From Peribacillus kribbensis DSM 17871 (GTDB lineage Bacteria > Bacillota > Bacilli > Bacillales > DSM-1321): a stretch of 64,000 nucleotides of DNA. The DNA is taken from NCBI RefSeq assembly GCF_000430765.1, contig NZ_AUMQ01000016.1:186001-250000 (forward strand). Reading direction: 5' to 3'. This document shows, piece after piece, positions 1-8,983 of the stretch. The position numbers were made by a program, and so were the translations under genes. The number at the start of each line of letters is the position of its first letter. The first letter of the stretch is position 1. The notes under the pieces were generated by a model. It made no database searches. It was given only the letters and a program-made list of their open reading frames with translations, and was not told where the DNA came from.

Positions 1-848
1 GCAAAACGAAGCCTTTCCCGGAAATCTTCCCCTTTTAGGAAACTATAGATATACCCAGCATCGAAGCCATCCCCTGCCCCCACAGTATCAATAGGATTGA
101 CCGGAAAAGCCTTTTCCTGGTACCACGTTCCGCCAGTAAACAGCTTAGAACCATTTGCTCCATCTTTAATGACAAGCTGGTCGATCTGATATGTATCGGC
201 AAATTGGGTTAAGGACGATTCTGTATCACTGCCAAGGATTAATTCAATCTCTTCAAGCCCTGTCAACAAGATATCAACTGAAGGCAAGATATCGAAATAC
301 GCTTTCCTCGCTTCTTCAATGGTCCAAAGCTTCAAACGGATATTCGGATCAAATGAAACAGGAATTCCTTTTTCTTTTGCAATGTCAATGAGTCGTTTTG
401 CAATGTCGAGATTCTTGGGATTGATAGCCAGGAAAACGCCAGAAATATGCAGGATCTGGATTCCGTTGAACATTTTTTTGGTGATATCTTCTGGCTGTAA
501 TGTAAGGATGGGGGACTGGTGGCGGTAATAGTAGGTTTTGCCGGAACCGTCTTCCCGAATTTCTTTAAAATTCAGTGAAGTAGGATAACCGTCCACAAAT
601 GTTACATCATCCATATCCACTCCTTCTCCCCGGGCGAAATTAAAGATAACGCGCCCGAATTCATCATTTCCTAAGCGGCTGATCCACTTAGACCGTAAAC
701 CAAGCCGGGCACAGCCAATCGCGAAATTCAGTTCAGCTCCCCCGACTTTTCGCTCAAAGTTCGTGACAAACCGCAAGGGCCCTGTTTCTGAGGGATTAAG
801 CGTTATCATTGCATCCCCAAGAGTCAATACTCCTATATTTGACGCCAC
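1..848 (-). CDS. PfkB-family sugar kinase (2-keto-3-deoxygluconate kinase type), 3' part cut by window edge
   Basis: About 282 residues are visible and the C-terminus lies outside the window. The protein begins VASNIGVLTLGDAM and shows the PfkB N-terminal glycine motif (KVGGAELNFAIGCARLG) and the C-terminal anion-hole motif (DTVGAGDGFDAGY) with the catalytic Asp. PfkB kinases phosphorylate sugars in the cytoplasm; the closest general resemblance is to 2-keto-3-deoxygluconate and related kinases, but the substrate is inferred. The start is GTG at 848, because GGAGG lies seven bases upstream; an ATG overlapping it in another frame reaches a stop within six codons. A long palindromic operator lies 54 bp upstream of the start. 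Tagatose, fructose or deoxygluconate kinase would all fit. Confidence 0.85.
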   Translation of the reverse strand, partial: MASNIGVLTLGDAMITLNPSETGPLRFVTNFERKVGGAELNFAIGCARLGLRSKWISRLGNDEFGRVIFNFARGEGVDMDDVTFVDGYPTSLNFKEIREDGSGKTYYYRHQSPILTLQPEDITKKMFNGIQILHISGVFLAINPKNLDIAKRLIDIAKEKGIPVSFDPNIRLKLWTIEEARKAYFDILPSVDILLTGLEEIELILGSDTESSLTQFADTYQIDQLVIKDGANGSKLFTGGTWYQEKAFPVNPIDTVGAGDGFDAGYIYSFLKGEDFRERLRF

Positions 849-901
849 ATTTATTCCTCCTTTTTCAGATTTCACATTCCTAGCTTTATCCATAAATATT
901 T

Positions 902-930
902 ACTAAACCGTTTTTGTAAAACGGTTTAGT
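902..930. promoter_or_regulatory. 29-bp perfect palindromic operator upstream of the sugar kinase
   Basis: Thirteen bases (ACTAAACCGTTTT) are followed by TGT and the exact reverse complement of the first arm. Each arm contains the near-palindrome AAAC(C/G)GTTT typical of LacI-family half operators, so two LacI-type sites may overlap or abut. The position just before the kinase suggests control by a sugar-acid-responsive repressor such as KdgR; the regulator is not in the window. Confidence 0.65.
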
Positions 931-1287
931 ATCAGTATAATTGAAAGCCTTTTCAATTTACAAGAAAAAGATTTCAAATTTTTAAAAATATATCGACTTT
1001 CAAAAAACTGTTTACAAAAGGTATTCAGCGTTATTGTGTATCTTCGATATTATTGGAAAATAATTTTCAAAACGTGTAACTCGATTCGCCGCTCCTAACA
1101 TCAATTATTTTACACAGTTACAAACAGCAAAAAAGTTTCATAATCATTCTTAAATTACTAAGACTTTGAAATGTTTGGGTATGAAACTCTGAAATTGTAA
1201 TTTAGAAAGTTGAGGTACAGAGCTTAGAAATATAAATAATAGTCTACTAAGGTAACCCATGTACAAGGCAAAGATCACCTTCTAAAG

Positions 1288-1320
1288 TGAAAAAGAAAAG
1301 GCTGCCAAAGCAGCCGCTTT
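1288..1320 (-). terminator. Terminator after the NCS1 permease
   Basis: Stem GGCTGC/GCAGCC (1300-1315) with a 4-nt loop, followed on the minus strand by TTTTCTTTTTC. It ends the three-gene hydantoin/pyrimidine operon. The remaining stretch between 931 and 1287 is AT-rich and shows no gene or clear site. Confidence 0.7.
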
Positions 1321-1414
1321 ATCATTTCTAGTTTATATAGTATGACTACTAAATCGTGTTTTGATGCCGCTTGCCGTTTTGGACACTCTGCAAGGAAATG
1401 AGAACATCGGGTGT

Positions 1415-2884
1415 CTATGCGTGTGTTCTTTCTTCTTCCACATGTGCAGGCATTGTCACCGTGGCAGGAGGATGGACACGCATCAGCACAATGTATAAAA
1501 TGTAGGCCGTAATGACCCCGACAAACCAGGAAACTTCATATACATTCTTCATGGCGGGTACGAACTGGCCGATCAAGGCCAGGACAGCCCCCACAACAGT
1601 GGCGAGGAACGCCCGGTAGTTATACCCTTTATAATACATATATTCTCCTCGGTAGGTGTAGAGATCTTTCATATTGATTTCGCGCTTCTTTATGTTAAAG
1701 TAATGAGCGATCATAACGCCCGCAACAGGGCCAAGAAATCCTCCTATCATGTTTAACATGGTGAAAATGGAATCCGCATTTTTCATAAGCTCCCATGGAA
1801 ATGTGAATAGAGCCAGAAAGGCTGTAATATAAAATCCGCGTTTAAAATCGATATACTTAGGAAACAAATTTGCCAGGTCATAGGCTGGGGACACCATATT
1901 CGCAATCACATTGACCGTTACCGTGGCAGAAGAAAGAAGAAATGCCGAAATAGCAATAAGAAACGGACTATTGAAATGTCTTAATGTCTCAACAGGATCT
2001 GACAGGGGTGTGTGATAAGCGACGGCAGTTGCTCCTACAATTGTGACAGTAGCAAAGGTAAACACTGTGAAAATAACCGGCAATCCAATGAGCTGGCCTT
2101 TAATTTGGTCTTTCTGTGATCTGGCAAATCGGGTAAAGTCGGGTACATTTAAGATTAAAGTAGCCCAATAACCGATCACACCCGTAACAGCTGCAAGGAA
2201 AGGAAAGAACGCTTTCCCGAACGTATCATATTTGCTGGGCAGCGAATAAATGGCACTCATTCCTCCCGCCGTCTTCAGGGCCCATATCAACATTGCGATA
2301 ATCACAATCCCCACAATCGGGCCCGTCCATTTCTGGAACTTTTTCAGCGATTCCATTCCTGACTTCAGCACAAGAAGGTGCAAAGACCAGAAAATTAAAA
2401 AGGAAAGTAGTCCAGGTAAATCGATGCCTAAGATTTTCGAACCGCCCCCAAAGCTGTCCCAGCCAGGCCACATACTCGAAATCGCGATCCTTAGTGCTGT
2501 GCTTCCCGCAAAGGTTTGTATACCCAGCCACATTATGGCAACAAATCCCCGTAAAAGGGCAGGTATATTAGCGCCGCGGATTCCATAGGAGGTTCTGGCT
2601 ATAACCGGAAAAGGAATTCCAAATTTAGAACCTGTATGGCCGTTAAGTGTCAAAGCTGCATAGAGGATAAGCGACGCCACCAAAACAATTCCAATGACTT
2701 GCAATGGAGAAAAACCTAAAACGACTAAACCACCGATGGTTACATACGTGGGAATGTTGTTAAGGGCCCCTACCCACATCGAAACAAAATTAGCCGTTTT
2801 CCATGTTCGTTGTTCTGCCGTTGTGGGTACCAAGTCATGGTTCGTCAGCGAACTTGAACTTATTTCATTTTTATGGCTTTGCAT
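1415..2884 (-). CDS. NCS1-family nucleobase/hydantoin:cation symporter
   Basis: The protein has 489 aa and about twelve hydrophobic segments, and resembles the NCS1 transporters (allantoin, uracil, hydantoin and cytosine permeases). The N-terminal region contains the NIPTYVTIGGLVVLG stretch, and later come the family-like segments NIPALLRGFVAIMWLGIQ and NVPDFTRFARSQKDQ. It sits in the cytoplasmic membrane and imports a nitrogenous ring compound with a cation. It is the last gene of an operon with a cyclic amidohydrolase and an N-carbamoyl hydrolase, so hydantoin, allantoin or a (dihydro)pyrimidine is the likely cargo. About 190 bp separate it from the previous gene, more than elsewhere in the operon, and a terminator follows. 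Family assignment is firm; the cargo is inferred from context. Confidence 0.9.
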   Translation of the reverse strand: MQSHKNEISSSSLTNHDLVPTTAEQRTWKTANFVSMWVGALNNIPTYVTIGGLVVLGFSPLQVIGIVLVASLILYAALTLNGHTGSKFGIPFPVIARTSYGIRGANIPALLRGFVAIMWLGIQTFAGSTALRIAISSMWPGWDSFGGGSKILGIDLPGLLSFLIFWSLHLLVLKSGMESLKKFQKWTGPIVGIVIIAMLIWALKTAGGMSAIYSLPSKYDTFGKAFFPFLAAVTGVIGYWATLILNVPDFTRFARSQKDQIKGQLIGLPVIFTVFTFATVTIVGATAVAYHTPLSDPVETLRHFNSPFLIAISAFLLSSATVTVNVIANMVSPAYDLANLFPKYIDFKRGFYITAFLALFTFPWELMKNADSIFTMLNMIGGFLGPVAGVMIAHYFNIKKREINMKDLYTYRGEYMYYKGYNYRAFLATVVGAVLALIGQFVPAMKNVYEVSWFVGVITAYILYIVLMRVHPPATVTMPAHVEEERTHA

Positions 2885-3074
2885 ACAACACTAAACCCCT
2901 TTCTTATTCACTACCCGTAGATTATTAGAACTGGGGTGCCGACTCTATGCAGGATTCGCTGCCAAGATCGTTAAAACCCGGCCGCTGGACAGCCTTTCTT
3001 TAAAGAAAACCGGGTCATGTTTCCCATTTACTGATTCCATGTCTGTAAAAAGGATGGATTTTTTGAGGTATGTT

Positions 3075-4502
3075 TTATACGTTGACAGGCTGATCCTGTT
3101 TTTCTTTATTGCTAGACTCATAGCATAAACCATAAGCTGTTCCAGGAATAAACTGCCCATCCCCTTTTTCGCCAATGAATTTACCGTCATCCACCATAAG
3201 TTTGCCGCGGAGCAATACCTTATCCACTTTGCCTTCTTGTTCAAATCCTTCATAAATATTAAAATCAACGCCATGAAGACTGGTTTCCGCGCTAATGATC
3301 GACGTATGATTGGGATCGTATACCACAAGATCCGCGTCCATTCCAACACCGATATGACCTTTGCGATGGGACAAGCCATTGATTTTGGCAGGTGTAGTCG
3401 CATATAAATCAACAAGCCGCTGCCTTGAAATGTTCCCTTTCTTCACTCCGTACGTCCAAAGAATTGCTAACCGATTTTCCACACCCGGGGAACCATTTGG
3501 TATATTGGTAAAGTCGTTCCTTCCCATATGCTTCTGATGCTTCCAATCAAAGCCGCAGTGGTCAGAGCTTACAGCATTTAACCAGCCATTATTGATGGCT
3601 TCCCAAAGGGCATGGCGGTCTTTTTCCGTTCGTAATACCGGAGAGCATACATATTTGGCGCCTTCAAAATCCGGCTTGGCCAAATCCTCTTTATCCAGCA
3701 TAAGGTAATGCGTACATGTCTCTCCATATACCGGAACTCCATTGTTGGCGGCGTTTCTGATGGTTTCCATCACTTCCTTGGCCGTGACGTGCACGATATA
3801 AATGGGTGCCTCAGCCATTTGTGCCAGATAGATGGCCCGCTGTGTAGCCTCAATTTCTACAAGAGGCGGCCTTGATTCTGCATGATAATAAGGGTCTGTT
3901 AATCCTTTAGCCAAGCAGTCCTTTTGCAGGATATCAATCACATCTGCATTTTCGGCGTGAACCATGACAGTCACCCCTGCCTCTTTTGCCGCCTTTAACG
4001 CTTTAAAAAGTGCCTCATCATCACTGTGAAACGGCTGTCCTTTATAGGCCATGAATAATTTAATCGTAGGAAGGCCTTGTCCAGGAAGATCCGGAATTTC
4101 CTTAAACAATTCATCCGAAGGTTCACATACGATACCATGATAGGCATAGTCCACTGATGCAACATGGGCGACTTCCTTTTTGTCATAGTCAAAAATCGAT
4201 TCGGCAATTCCCTTCCCATGCTCCTGGTTGACAAATTCAATAACGGTGGTGGTTCCCCCGACAATTGCCGCATTTGATGTTTCAAATCCTCTGACTCTTT
4301 GTCCTTTAAAATCAAAGGAATAATGCACATGCTGATCCACCCCGCCAGGCAGCACATATTTGCCCGCCGCATCAATGACATTTTCCGCCGAAGCATGCAG
4401 ATTCTCGCCAATGGCGACGATCTTTTCTCCCTCTACTAAAATATCCCCGACAAACTCATCCACAGCTGTTACAATGGTTCCGCCCTTAATAAGCAAACTC
4501 AT
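3075..4502 (-). CDS. Dihydropyrimidinase / D-hydantoinase-type cyclic amidohydrolase
   Basis: The protein has 475 aa, the normal length for the family, which opens the cyclic amide ring of dihydropyrimidines or hydantoins to N-carbamoyl amino acids. Visible metal-site features are GGVDQHVHYSF (HxH), the lysine expected to be carbamylated in KLFMAYKG, histidines in VMVHAENADV and IYIVHVTAKEV, and the aspartate in SSDHCGFDW. The ATG at 4502 has AAGGAGG upstream. The preceding gene stops 12 bp away, so the two are translated as a pair: this enzyme would make the N-carbamoyl product and its neighbour would remove the carbamoyl group. Allantoinase is less likely given the dihydropyrimidinase-like motifs. 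Confidence 0.92.
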   Translation of the reverse strand: MSLLIKGGTIVTAVDEFVGDILVEGEKIVAIGENLHASAENVIDAAGKYVLPGGVDQHVHYSFDFKGQRVRGFETSNAAIVGGTTTVIEFVNQEHGKGIAESIFDYDKKEVAHVASVDYAYHGIVCEPSDELFKEIPDLPGQGLPTIKLFMAYKGQPFHSDDEALFKALKAAKEAGVTVMVHAENADVIDILQKDCLAKGLTDPYYHAESRPPLVEIEATQRAIYLAQMAEAPIYIVHVTAKEVMETIRNAANNGVPVYGETCTHYLMLDKEDLAKPDFEGAKYVCSPVLRTEKDRHALWEAINNGWLNAVSSDHCGFDWKHQKHMGRNDFTNIPNGSPGVENRLAILWTYGVKKGNISRQRLVDLYATTPAKINGLSHRKGHIGVGMDADLVVYDPNHTSIISAETSLHGVDFNIYEGFEQEGKVDKVLLRGKLMVDDGKFIGEKGDGQFIPGTAYGLCYESSNKEKQDQPVNV

Positions 4503-4514
4503 CTCTTTCCCTCC

Positions 4515-5765
4515 TTAAATTTCAATGCTTTTTCTAACAGCCAAGGACTTCACTGTCTTGAGCAGCAAGCTGCAGCCAGCCTTGATGTCCTCTACTCTTG
4601 AATATTCTTCCGGACAATGGCTTTTTCCTCCAATGCTCGGTATAAAAATCATCCCCACATCTGTCACATCCGCCATCATGGCTGAATCATGGACAGCGCC
4701 GCTATTGATCTTCATATAAGGTGCGCCGCTTTCGGCAGCTGCCTGTTCCATTAAAGAGATCACACTTGAGGAAAGCTTCACGCTGCTGGATTTCCCAATT
4801 AATTCGATACGGCTCTTAAGGCAATCCTCTTTGGAAACCTCACATAACCTTTCCGTAATGTAATCGACTACTCTTTTAATGCCCTCCGGCTCGACATCCC
4901 TTATATCGATATAAAACTCTACCTTTTTTGGAATCACATTGGCCATATTCGGCGTGCAAAAAAGCCTTCCAACCGTCGCTGTAGTTGTGGGCAAGGCAAG
5001 ATTCCTGGCCGCATGCTGAATCGAAGCAATAACTTTGGCAGCACCTGCCATAGGATCGGCTCGTAAATTCATCGGTGTTGTGCCAGCATGATTGGAATCT
5101 CCTTCAAGTGTTACTTTGAATGTCTTCATCCCCGTGATGGCCTGAACAATTCCAATAGACTTTTTTTCTGTTTCCAGGACAGCCCCCTGCTCGATATGCA
5201 GCTCTATCATGGATAGCACTTCACCTTTTTTAATCACGTCTTTTTCAATACCCTCAATGTTAAGATTAAAATTTTTACAGACTTCATAAGCTGATATGCC
5301 ATTTTTGTTTTTAAGCGATTTTAATTCATCAATCGTGAGTTTCCCAGTTAACACTTTACTGCCAAGCATCGTTACGCCAAAATTTGATCCTTCTTCCTCG
5401 GCAAAAATAATTAATTCGATCGGATGATCCAGCACGGCCTTTTCTTCCTTTAAAACCCTGATTGTTTCTAAAGCAGCCAGAACACCAATTAAACCATCGT
5501 ATTTCCCGCCGTTTTCAACCGTGTCAATGTGAGAGCCTATCATGATGGCCGGACTTTCCGATTCCATTCCGAACCTGGCACGGATATTGCCGACTCCATC
5601 CACGTTAATGGACATTCCAAGCCCGCTCATTAATTCCATTATGTAATCCCTTGCCTGCCGATCTTCTTTACTATACGAGAAGCGGGTGCATCCATTACCG
5701 GGAGTTTGATTGAACCTTACTACGTTCTCCAAATCGCTACTAATTCTTTCAATACTTATATCCAT
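4515..5765 (-). CDS. M20-family Zn hydrolase: N-carbamoyl-L-amino acid hydrolase / beta-ureidopropionase / allantoate amidohydrolase type
   Basis: This peptidase-fold amidohydrolase (about 416 aa) has the di-metal motifs GSHIDTVENGGKYDG, FAEEEGSNF and IELHIEQG, and a dimerisation-domain segment around MKTFKVTLEGDSNHAGTTP. It hydrolyses N-carbamoyl amino acids or allantoate to amino acid, ammonia and CO2 in the cytoplasm. The ATG at 5765 is chosen over an in-frame codon seven residues upstream because AAGGAGG lies just before it. It is the first gene of the operon with the ring-opening amidohydrolase and the NCS1 permease. No dihydropyrimidine dehydrogenase gene is present here, so the pathway may begin with hydantoins, or that step is encoded elsewhere. 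Confidence 0.88.
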   Translation of the reverse strand: MDISIERISSDLENVVRFNQTPGNGCTRFSYSKEDRQARDYIMELMSGLGMSINVDGVGNIRARFGMESESPAIMIGSHIDTVENGGKYDGLIGVLAALETIRVLKEEKAVLDHPIELIIFAEEEGSNFGVTMLGSKVLTGKLTIDELKSLKNKNGISAYEVCKNFNLNIEGIEKDVIKKGEVLSMIELHIEQGAVLETEKKSIGIVQAITGMKTFKVTLEGDSNHAGTTPMNLRADPMAGAAKVIASIQHAARNLALPTTTATVGRLFCTPNMANVIPKKVEFYIDIRDVEPEGIKRVVDYITERLCEVSKEDCLKSRIELIGKSSSVKLSSSVISLMEQAAAESGAPYMKINSGAVHDSAMMADVTDVGMIFIPSIGGKSHCPEEYSRVEDIKAGCSLLLKTVKSLAVRKSIEI

Positions 5766-5902
5766 AACATCCCTCCTTACTATCAAATACTATCAGAATA
5801 TTTTAAATGTTTAAACATATTTGAAATAATTAGCCATTGGAGGGAGTAAATTTGAATAAATAATTGAAGATTTTTTAAAGGAATAATAGGAGTTTTTTCC
5901 GA

Positions 5903-5954
5903 AAATAAAAAAATGGCTGTATCTGAAGGAAGGTTTTATTCCCAGATAAGCCAT
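5903..5954 (-). terminator. Terminator after the AHSA1-like gene
   Basis: Imperfect stem ATGGCTTATCTG / CAGATACAGCCAT read on the minus strand, followed by TTTTTTTATTTTC. It lies about 20 bp after the stop of the AHSA1-like gene and separates it from the hydantoin operon downstream. Confidence 0.7.
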
Positions 5955-5972
5955 ATGTTATGATAAAACTTT

Positions 5973-6401
5973 TTAATCGTCTGTCTGTTCGGTGTATGTT
6001 TTAAAATGGTTTACGATCGCCTGCCAGCCTTGCTGTTGAAACTCAATGGGATGAGCGGCTTCAGCGTCAAACGTTTCCGTTACTTCGGTTTCGTTTCCTC
6101 TGCCTTCAAACGTGATGGTAACCTTTCTTCCATCATCCATGGTGTAAGCAAGAACCTTATGTGGTGTCACTTCATCATAAGTACCGCCAAAATCAAAACC
6201 TGCACTGCCATCCTTCGCTTCCATTCGGGTGACGAACTTACCGCCTGCTCTTACATCATTTTCAGCAGATGGTGTGTGCCAATCCTCCGAAGCATTGTTC
6301 CATTTCATGATATGTTCTGGCTCTGTCCAATACTTCCACACCTTTTCTACCGGGGCCTGGACGGTTGCTGCAACTGTAATTTTGGTTGTTTGCACGATCA
6401 T
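5973..6401 (-). CDS. SRPBCC/AHSA1-family (Aha1 C-terminal-like) protein
   Basis: The 142-residue helix-grip protein shows typical AHSA1 features: the opening TTKITVAATVQAPVEKVWKYW, then WNNASEDWHTP, GGKFVTRMEAKDGSAGFDFGG and the final QQGWQAIVNHFKTYTEQ. These proteins bind hydrophobic ligands, and their bacterial roles are mostly unknown. The listed ATG lies only two bases from GGAGG. A GTG two codons later (6395) has an eight-base spacing and may be the true start, making the protein 140 aa. It stands alone with its own terminator. Confidence 0.85.
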   Translation of the reverse strand: MIVQTTKITVAATVQAPVEKVWKYWTEPEHIMKWNNASEDWHTPSAENDVRAGGKFVTRMEAKDGSAGFDFGGTYDEVTPHKVLAYTMDDGRKVTITFEGRGNETEVTETFDAEAAHPIEFQQQGWQAIVNHFKTYTEQTDD

Positions 6402-6996
6402 TGCCTCCTTTAAAAAAATTTCAAGAGGTCTGTACCAGGTGCCTTTTTCTATTATAAGAGATTTTTAGGGAGTTTTCGATGAAAAGTTCAGGATGTAATC
6501 GCATTAGTACGCCGTCGAGTGGGATACTTTGTTTAACAAAAAAGAAACAGCCTCCCATAAAGCCTGCCTTTCCTGTTTAATAAAATTAAACAGTTTTACC
6601 TTTACGTAAAGAAGATAAACAATTACTATTCACTGTCTCAGTGGATGTAAAAAATTTTTTAAGATTGAGGTAAGCTTAAATGTTTTTTCTTCTAGAAATA
6701 ATGACTTAAGTAATATATATTGTATACCTAAAACAATGAAAGCCCTACCTCTCTTTCATCCTTACGGCTCCTTGTCCGTGCCAGTGTGAATCAGGATCAC
6801 AAAAATCAAGTGACTATTTTATCGAGTTATTGATGAAATTTCCCGTTCGTAAAAGAATTTTAAATAATAAAAATGGATAAGATTGTAGAAATACAAATGA
6901 GGTTAATGACTCTAAAGGTTGGAGAAGTGAATGTCTTTGAAAAGATTTACATTTAATAATAAATTTGGGAGATGTAATACATTTTCTAAAATACCT
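6402..6996. other. 595-bp intergenic stretch without a recognisable gene
   Basis: AT-rich sequence. A 27-codon frame starting near 6873 has no convincing ribosome binding site. No RNA gene or repeat was recognised. Confidence 0.4.
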
Positions 6997-7458
6997 TTAA
7001 AAGAAACTTTTTATTTGATTTTCAGTAATCCCTTTAATTAATTCCAGTTCACTAATCAAACATTCATGTGCGTTATCTAACATTTTTTTTTCACTTGTAT
7101 TAAGTGCTTTTTCTTTCTTCATACGCATTAAATCACGTACAACTTCAGTACATTCTTGGATTTTTCCTGTTTTCATTTTGTCCGAGTTTACTCTATACCT
7201 TTGTTTCCACGGCAGTAATCGATCTGATTCCCCATGATGAAAAATATTAATGATGTGCTTTAATGCAACTATGTCAGTAATAGGACGTATACCTGAACTC
7301 AATATTTTACCCGTAGGAATCATGACTTGCATATTACTGATTAACATTTTTATGACATAATACTGTTGTTTTTCCTCTGAGAATTCCTTTTCTTCTATGG
7401 CCTTAATTATTCCTGCTCCTTGCATTGGATAAACAATGTTATCGCCAATTTGAAACAA
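6997..7458 (-). CDS. CarD/CdnL-TRCF-domain transcription factor (YdeB type)
   Basis: From a TTG start this is a 153-residue protein beginning LFQIGDNIVYPMQGAGIIKAIEEK, the CarD/TRCF RNA-polymerase-interacting domain, followed by a helical C-terminal half (WKQRYRVNSDKMKTG, EVVRDLMRMKKEKAL). CarD-type proteins bind the RNA polymerase beta subunit and influence promoter opening. The TTG at 7458 is preferred over upstream ATG codons because GGAGG lies eight bases upstream. The length matches my recollection of B. subtilis YdeB. It is monocistronic. Confidence 0.85.
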   Translation of the reverse strand: MFQIGDNIVYPMQGAGIIKAIEEKEFSEEKQQYYVIKMLISNMQVMIPTGKILSSGIRPITDIVALKHIINIFHHGESDRLLPWKQRYRVNSDKMKTGKIQECTEVVRDLMRMKKEKALNTSEKKMLDNAHECLISELELIKGITENQIKSFF

Positions 7459-7709
7459 ATAATCCACCTCCATATATTGTAACCTTCTTAACCTTAACAT
7501 ACATATTATTTTTTATCAAATTTTCAATAATATCATAAATTTATTTTCAGTGTCAACAACTTTTGCTTTAAAAATCAGAAAAGGCAAAAACAATAGGAAT
7601 CGTGTCGCATTACCAAAATATACACATTCATTTAATAGCCACACAAGTTTACGAAAAGAGCCAATAAAAAGAACCCAACAGCTGAACTGTCAGGCCATCT
7701 ATCTTCTTC

Positions 7710-8080
7710 CTATAATTGCTTAGAGCCTGCAATAATGGAACGGAACTTATTGGTCCGTTTGTCATGGTCAATAGTAGGCTTAAGAATGTTTTGCTTGAAA
7801 CCAGGCATAGCTGTATCGCTAGAGATACCAGCCAAGTCACTATACTCCATTCCCCAATGGTGCCATCTCAAAAAATGATTAAAGGAATACATACTTACTG
7901 GACCAAAACGTTCTTCTTTGGATTACGAGTTCCAGCGTTCCCAAATGGTTGTAGCACCATTTTTAACAGATTACAGCCAAGATGGCATTTGGTCCTGCGA
8001 AAGTAATGTGCAGGCTAAATCGGATTGTCCGACATCGGGACTCATCGCCTGTGCTATATCACAAAAATGGAACTGAAGCA
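7710..8080 (-). pseudogene. Remnant of an alpha-L-rhamnosidase (GH78), C-terminal part
   Basis: The minus-strand frame reads DLACTLLSQDQMPSWL, stop, SVKNGATTIWERWNS, stop, SKEERFGPVSMYSFNHF and then GISSDTAMPGFKQNILKPTI before a final stop. This is the C-terminal signature of GH78 alpha-L-rhamnosidases (PSWLYSV-KNGATTIWERWDS, FGPVSMNSFNHYAYG, HPGFKxxxxxP). Two in-frame stops and the absence of the upstream catalytic part show it is dead. The intact enzyme removed terminal rhamnose from plant glycosides. Confidence 0.75.
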
Positions 8081-8165
8081 CCGTGGTACGGTTTACTTGC
8101 GACGAAGATTACATAGATCTGCGGTTCCCGTCCATGCCGCTCAGTTGCTTCAGTCGGAGCCTCTA

Positions 8166-8507
8166 TCAGCGAAACGGGCGCACCTCGATCGGTACTCGAC
8201 AGGCAACGGCGGCCTTCCTCCCCCACTCGAGTGCCTCGTCCAGATCAGCGGCTTCCAGCACCCATAAACCGCCCACGCACTCCTTGGTCTTAAGGTATGG
8301 CCCTTCAGAAGTAAGCACCTCACCACCAGGCTGCGCCCGCATCGATACAGCGCTGCTTGCCGGGTACAGACCGCCAACAAAAACCCTGACACCGGCGGCC
8401 TTCATTTCCTCGTTGAGTTCATAGATATCGCGGGACATCGCTTCGTCCTCTGCGACGGCCGGGTCGTAGTCGTTAGGGTGGTGAACCGTAACCAAATACT
8501 GTGTCAT
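8166..8507 (-). CDS. YCII-related (DGPF-type) small protein, GC-rich
   Basis: The 113-residue protein begins MTQYLVTVHHPNDYD and carries the YCII-family stretch EGPYLKTKECVGGLWVLEAADLDEALEW, close to the DGPF(A/L)xTKE-GGxxxxEaxDxdEAxxwA pattern, ending with VEVRPF-like VPIEVRPFR. The ATG at 8507 has GAGGAGG upstream and is better than an in-frame codon 12 residues earlier. YCII proteins are ferredoxin-like folds of unclear function, often near ECF sigma factors; none is near here. The gene is clearly richer in GC than its surroundings, and its neighbours are pseudogenes, suggesting acquisition from a high-GC donor. Confidence 0.82.
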   Translation of the reverse strand: MTQYLVTVHHPNDYDPAVAEDEAMSRDIYELNEEMKAAGVRVFVGGLYPASSAVSMRAQPGGEVLTSEGPYLKTKECVGGLWVLEAADLDEALEWGRKAAVACRVPIEVRPFR

Positions 8508-8639
8508 GACTTCTCCTCCTCGTATTATTAAATTAAAGGGCAATTACTCCTATCACAGGCTCACAGAAATAAGTGAGATTCATATGGATGGCCCTGGCAA
8601 TGTTATCAATGTGATATTTCTCCAAAATTATCCAAAATC

Positions 8640-8803
8640 CATTTTTTTGCTGAATCGCCCGGATCATTTATGGTACGCTGATTCATCTTCTCCAATATCG
8701 TGAGTACTTTTTGCATCCACTCATTAAAATGAATCTCAAATAAGGAATTTTATGCTTCGGGACAAGGGCTATAGTCACCTGGCGCTTCTCATCCTGTTCA
8801 AGG
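8640..8803 (-). pseudogene. Remnant of a MarR-family regulator
   Basis: One minus frame reads LEQDEKRQVTIALVPKHK, like the wing and following helix of MarR proteins (EDKRQVxIxLTxKG). The adjacent frame continues SLFEIHFNEWMQKVLTILEKMNQ, like the C-terminal dimerisation helix. The two halves need one frameshift near 8735. No start or N-terminal DNA-binding part remains. Recognised by motif only. Confidence 0.5.
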
Positions 8804-8852
8804 AGTCTTTACTTTGCCTTTTGAATGGACCACCTCATATTCGGCCCTGCAT

Positions 8853-8867
8853 ATGCAAACGCTTACA
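8853..8867. promoter_or_regulatory. Perfect cre (CcpA) match with no intact target gene
   Basis: ATGCAAACGCTTACA fits WTGNAANCGNWNNCW at every position. The nearest downstream feature on the minus strand is the MarR remnant, so the site may be a relic of a lost sugar operon. CcpA binding is inferred. Confidence 0.5.
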
Positions 8868-8983
8868 ATCAATATAATGGGAATGAAGAGATTAAGCCCC
8901 ATTTCACATTCTATCTACCCTTTTTTTCAATTTCATGTACTTAATCTGGTAAATAAGTTTTTACTTGCAAACTGAATAATAAA

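Noticed and set aside
2945-3415. 156-codon minus-strand ORF
   Set aside because: It overlaps the cyclic amidohydrolase gene in another frame; its composition looks like a shadow.
6006-6413. 135-codon plus-strand ORF
   Set aside because: Antisense to the AHSA1-like gene.
6873-6956. 27-codon small ORF
   Set aside because: Weak or no ribosome binding site and no conservation evidence.
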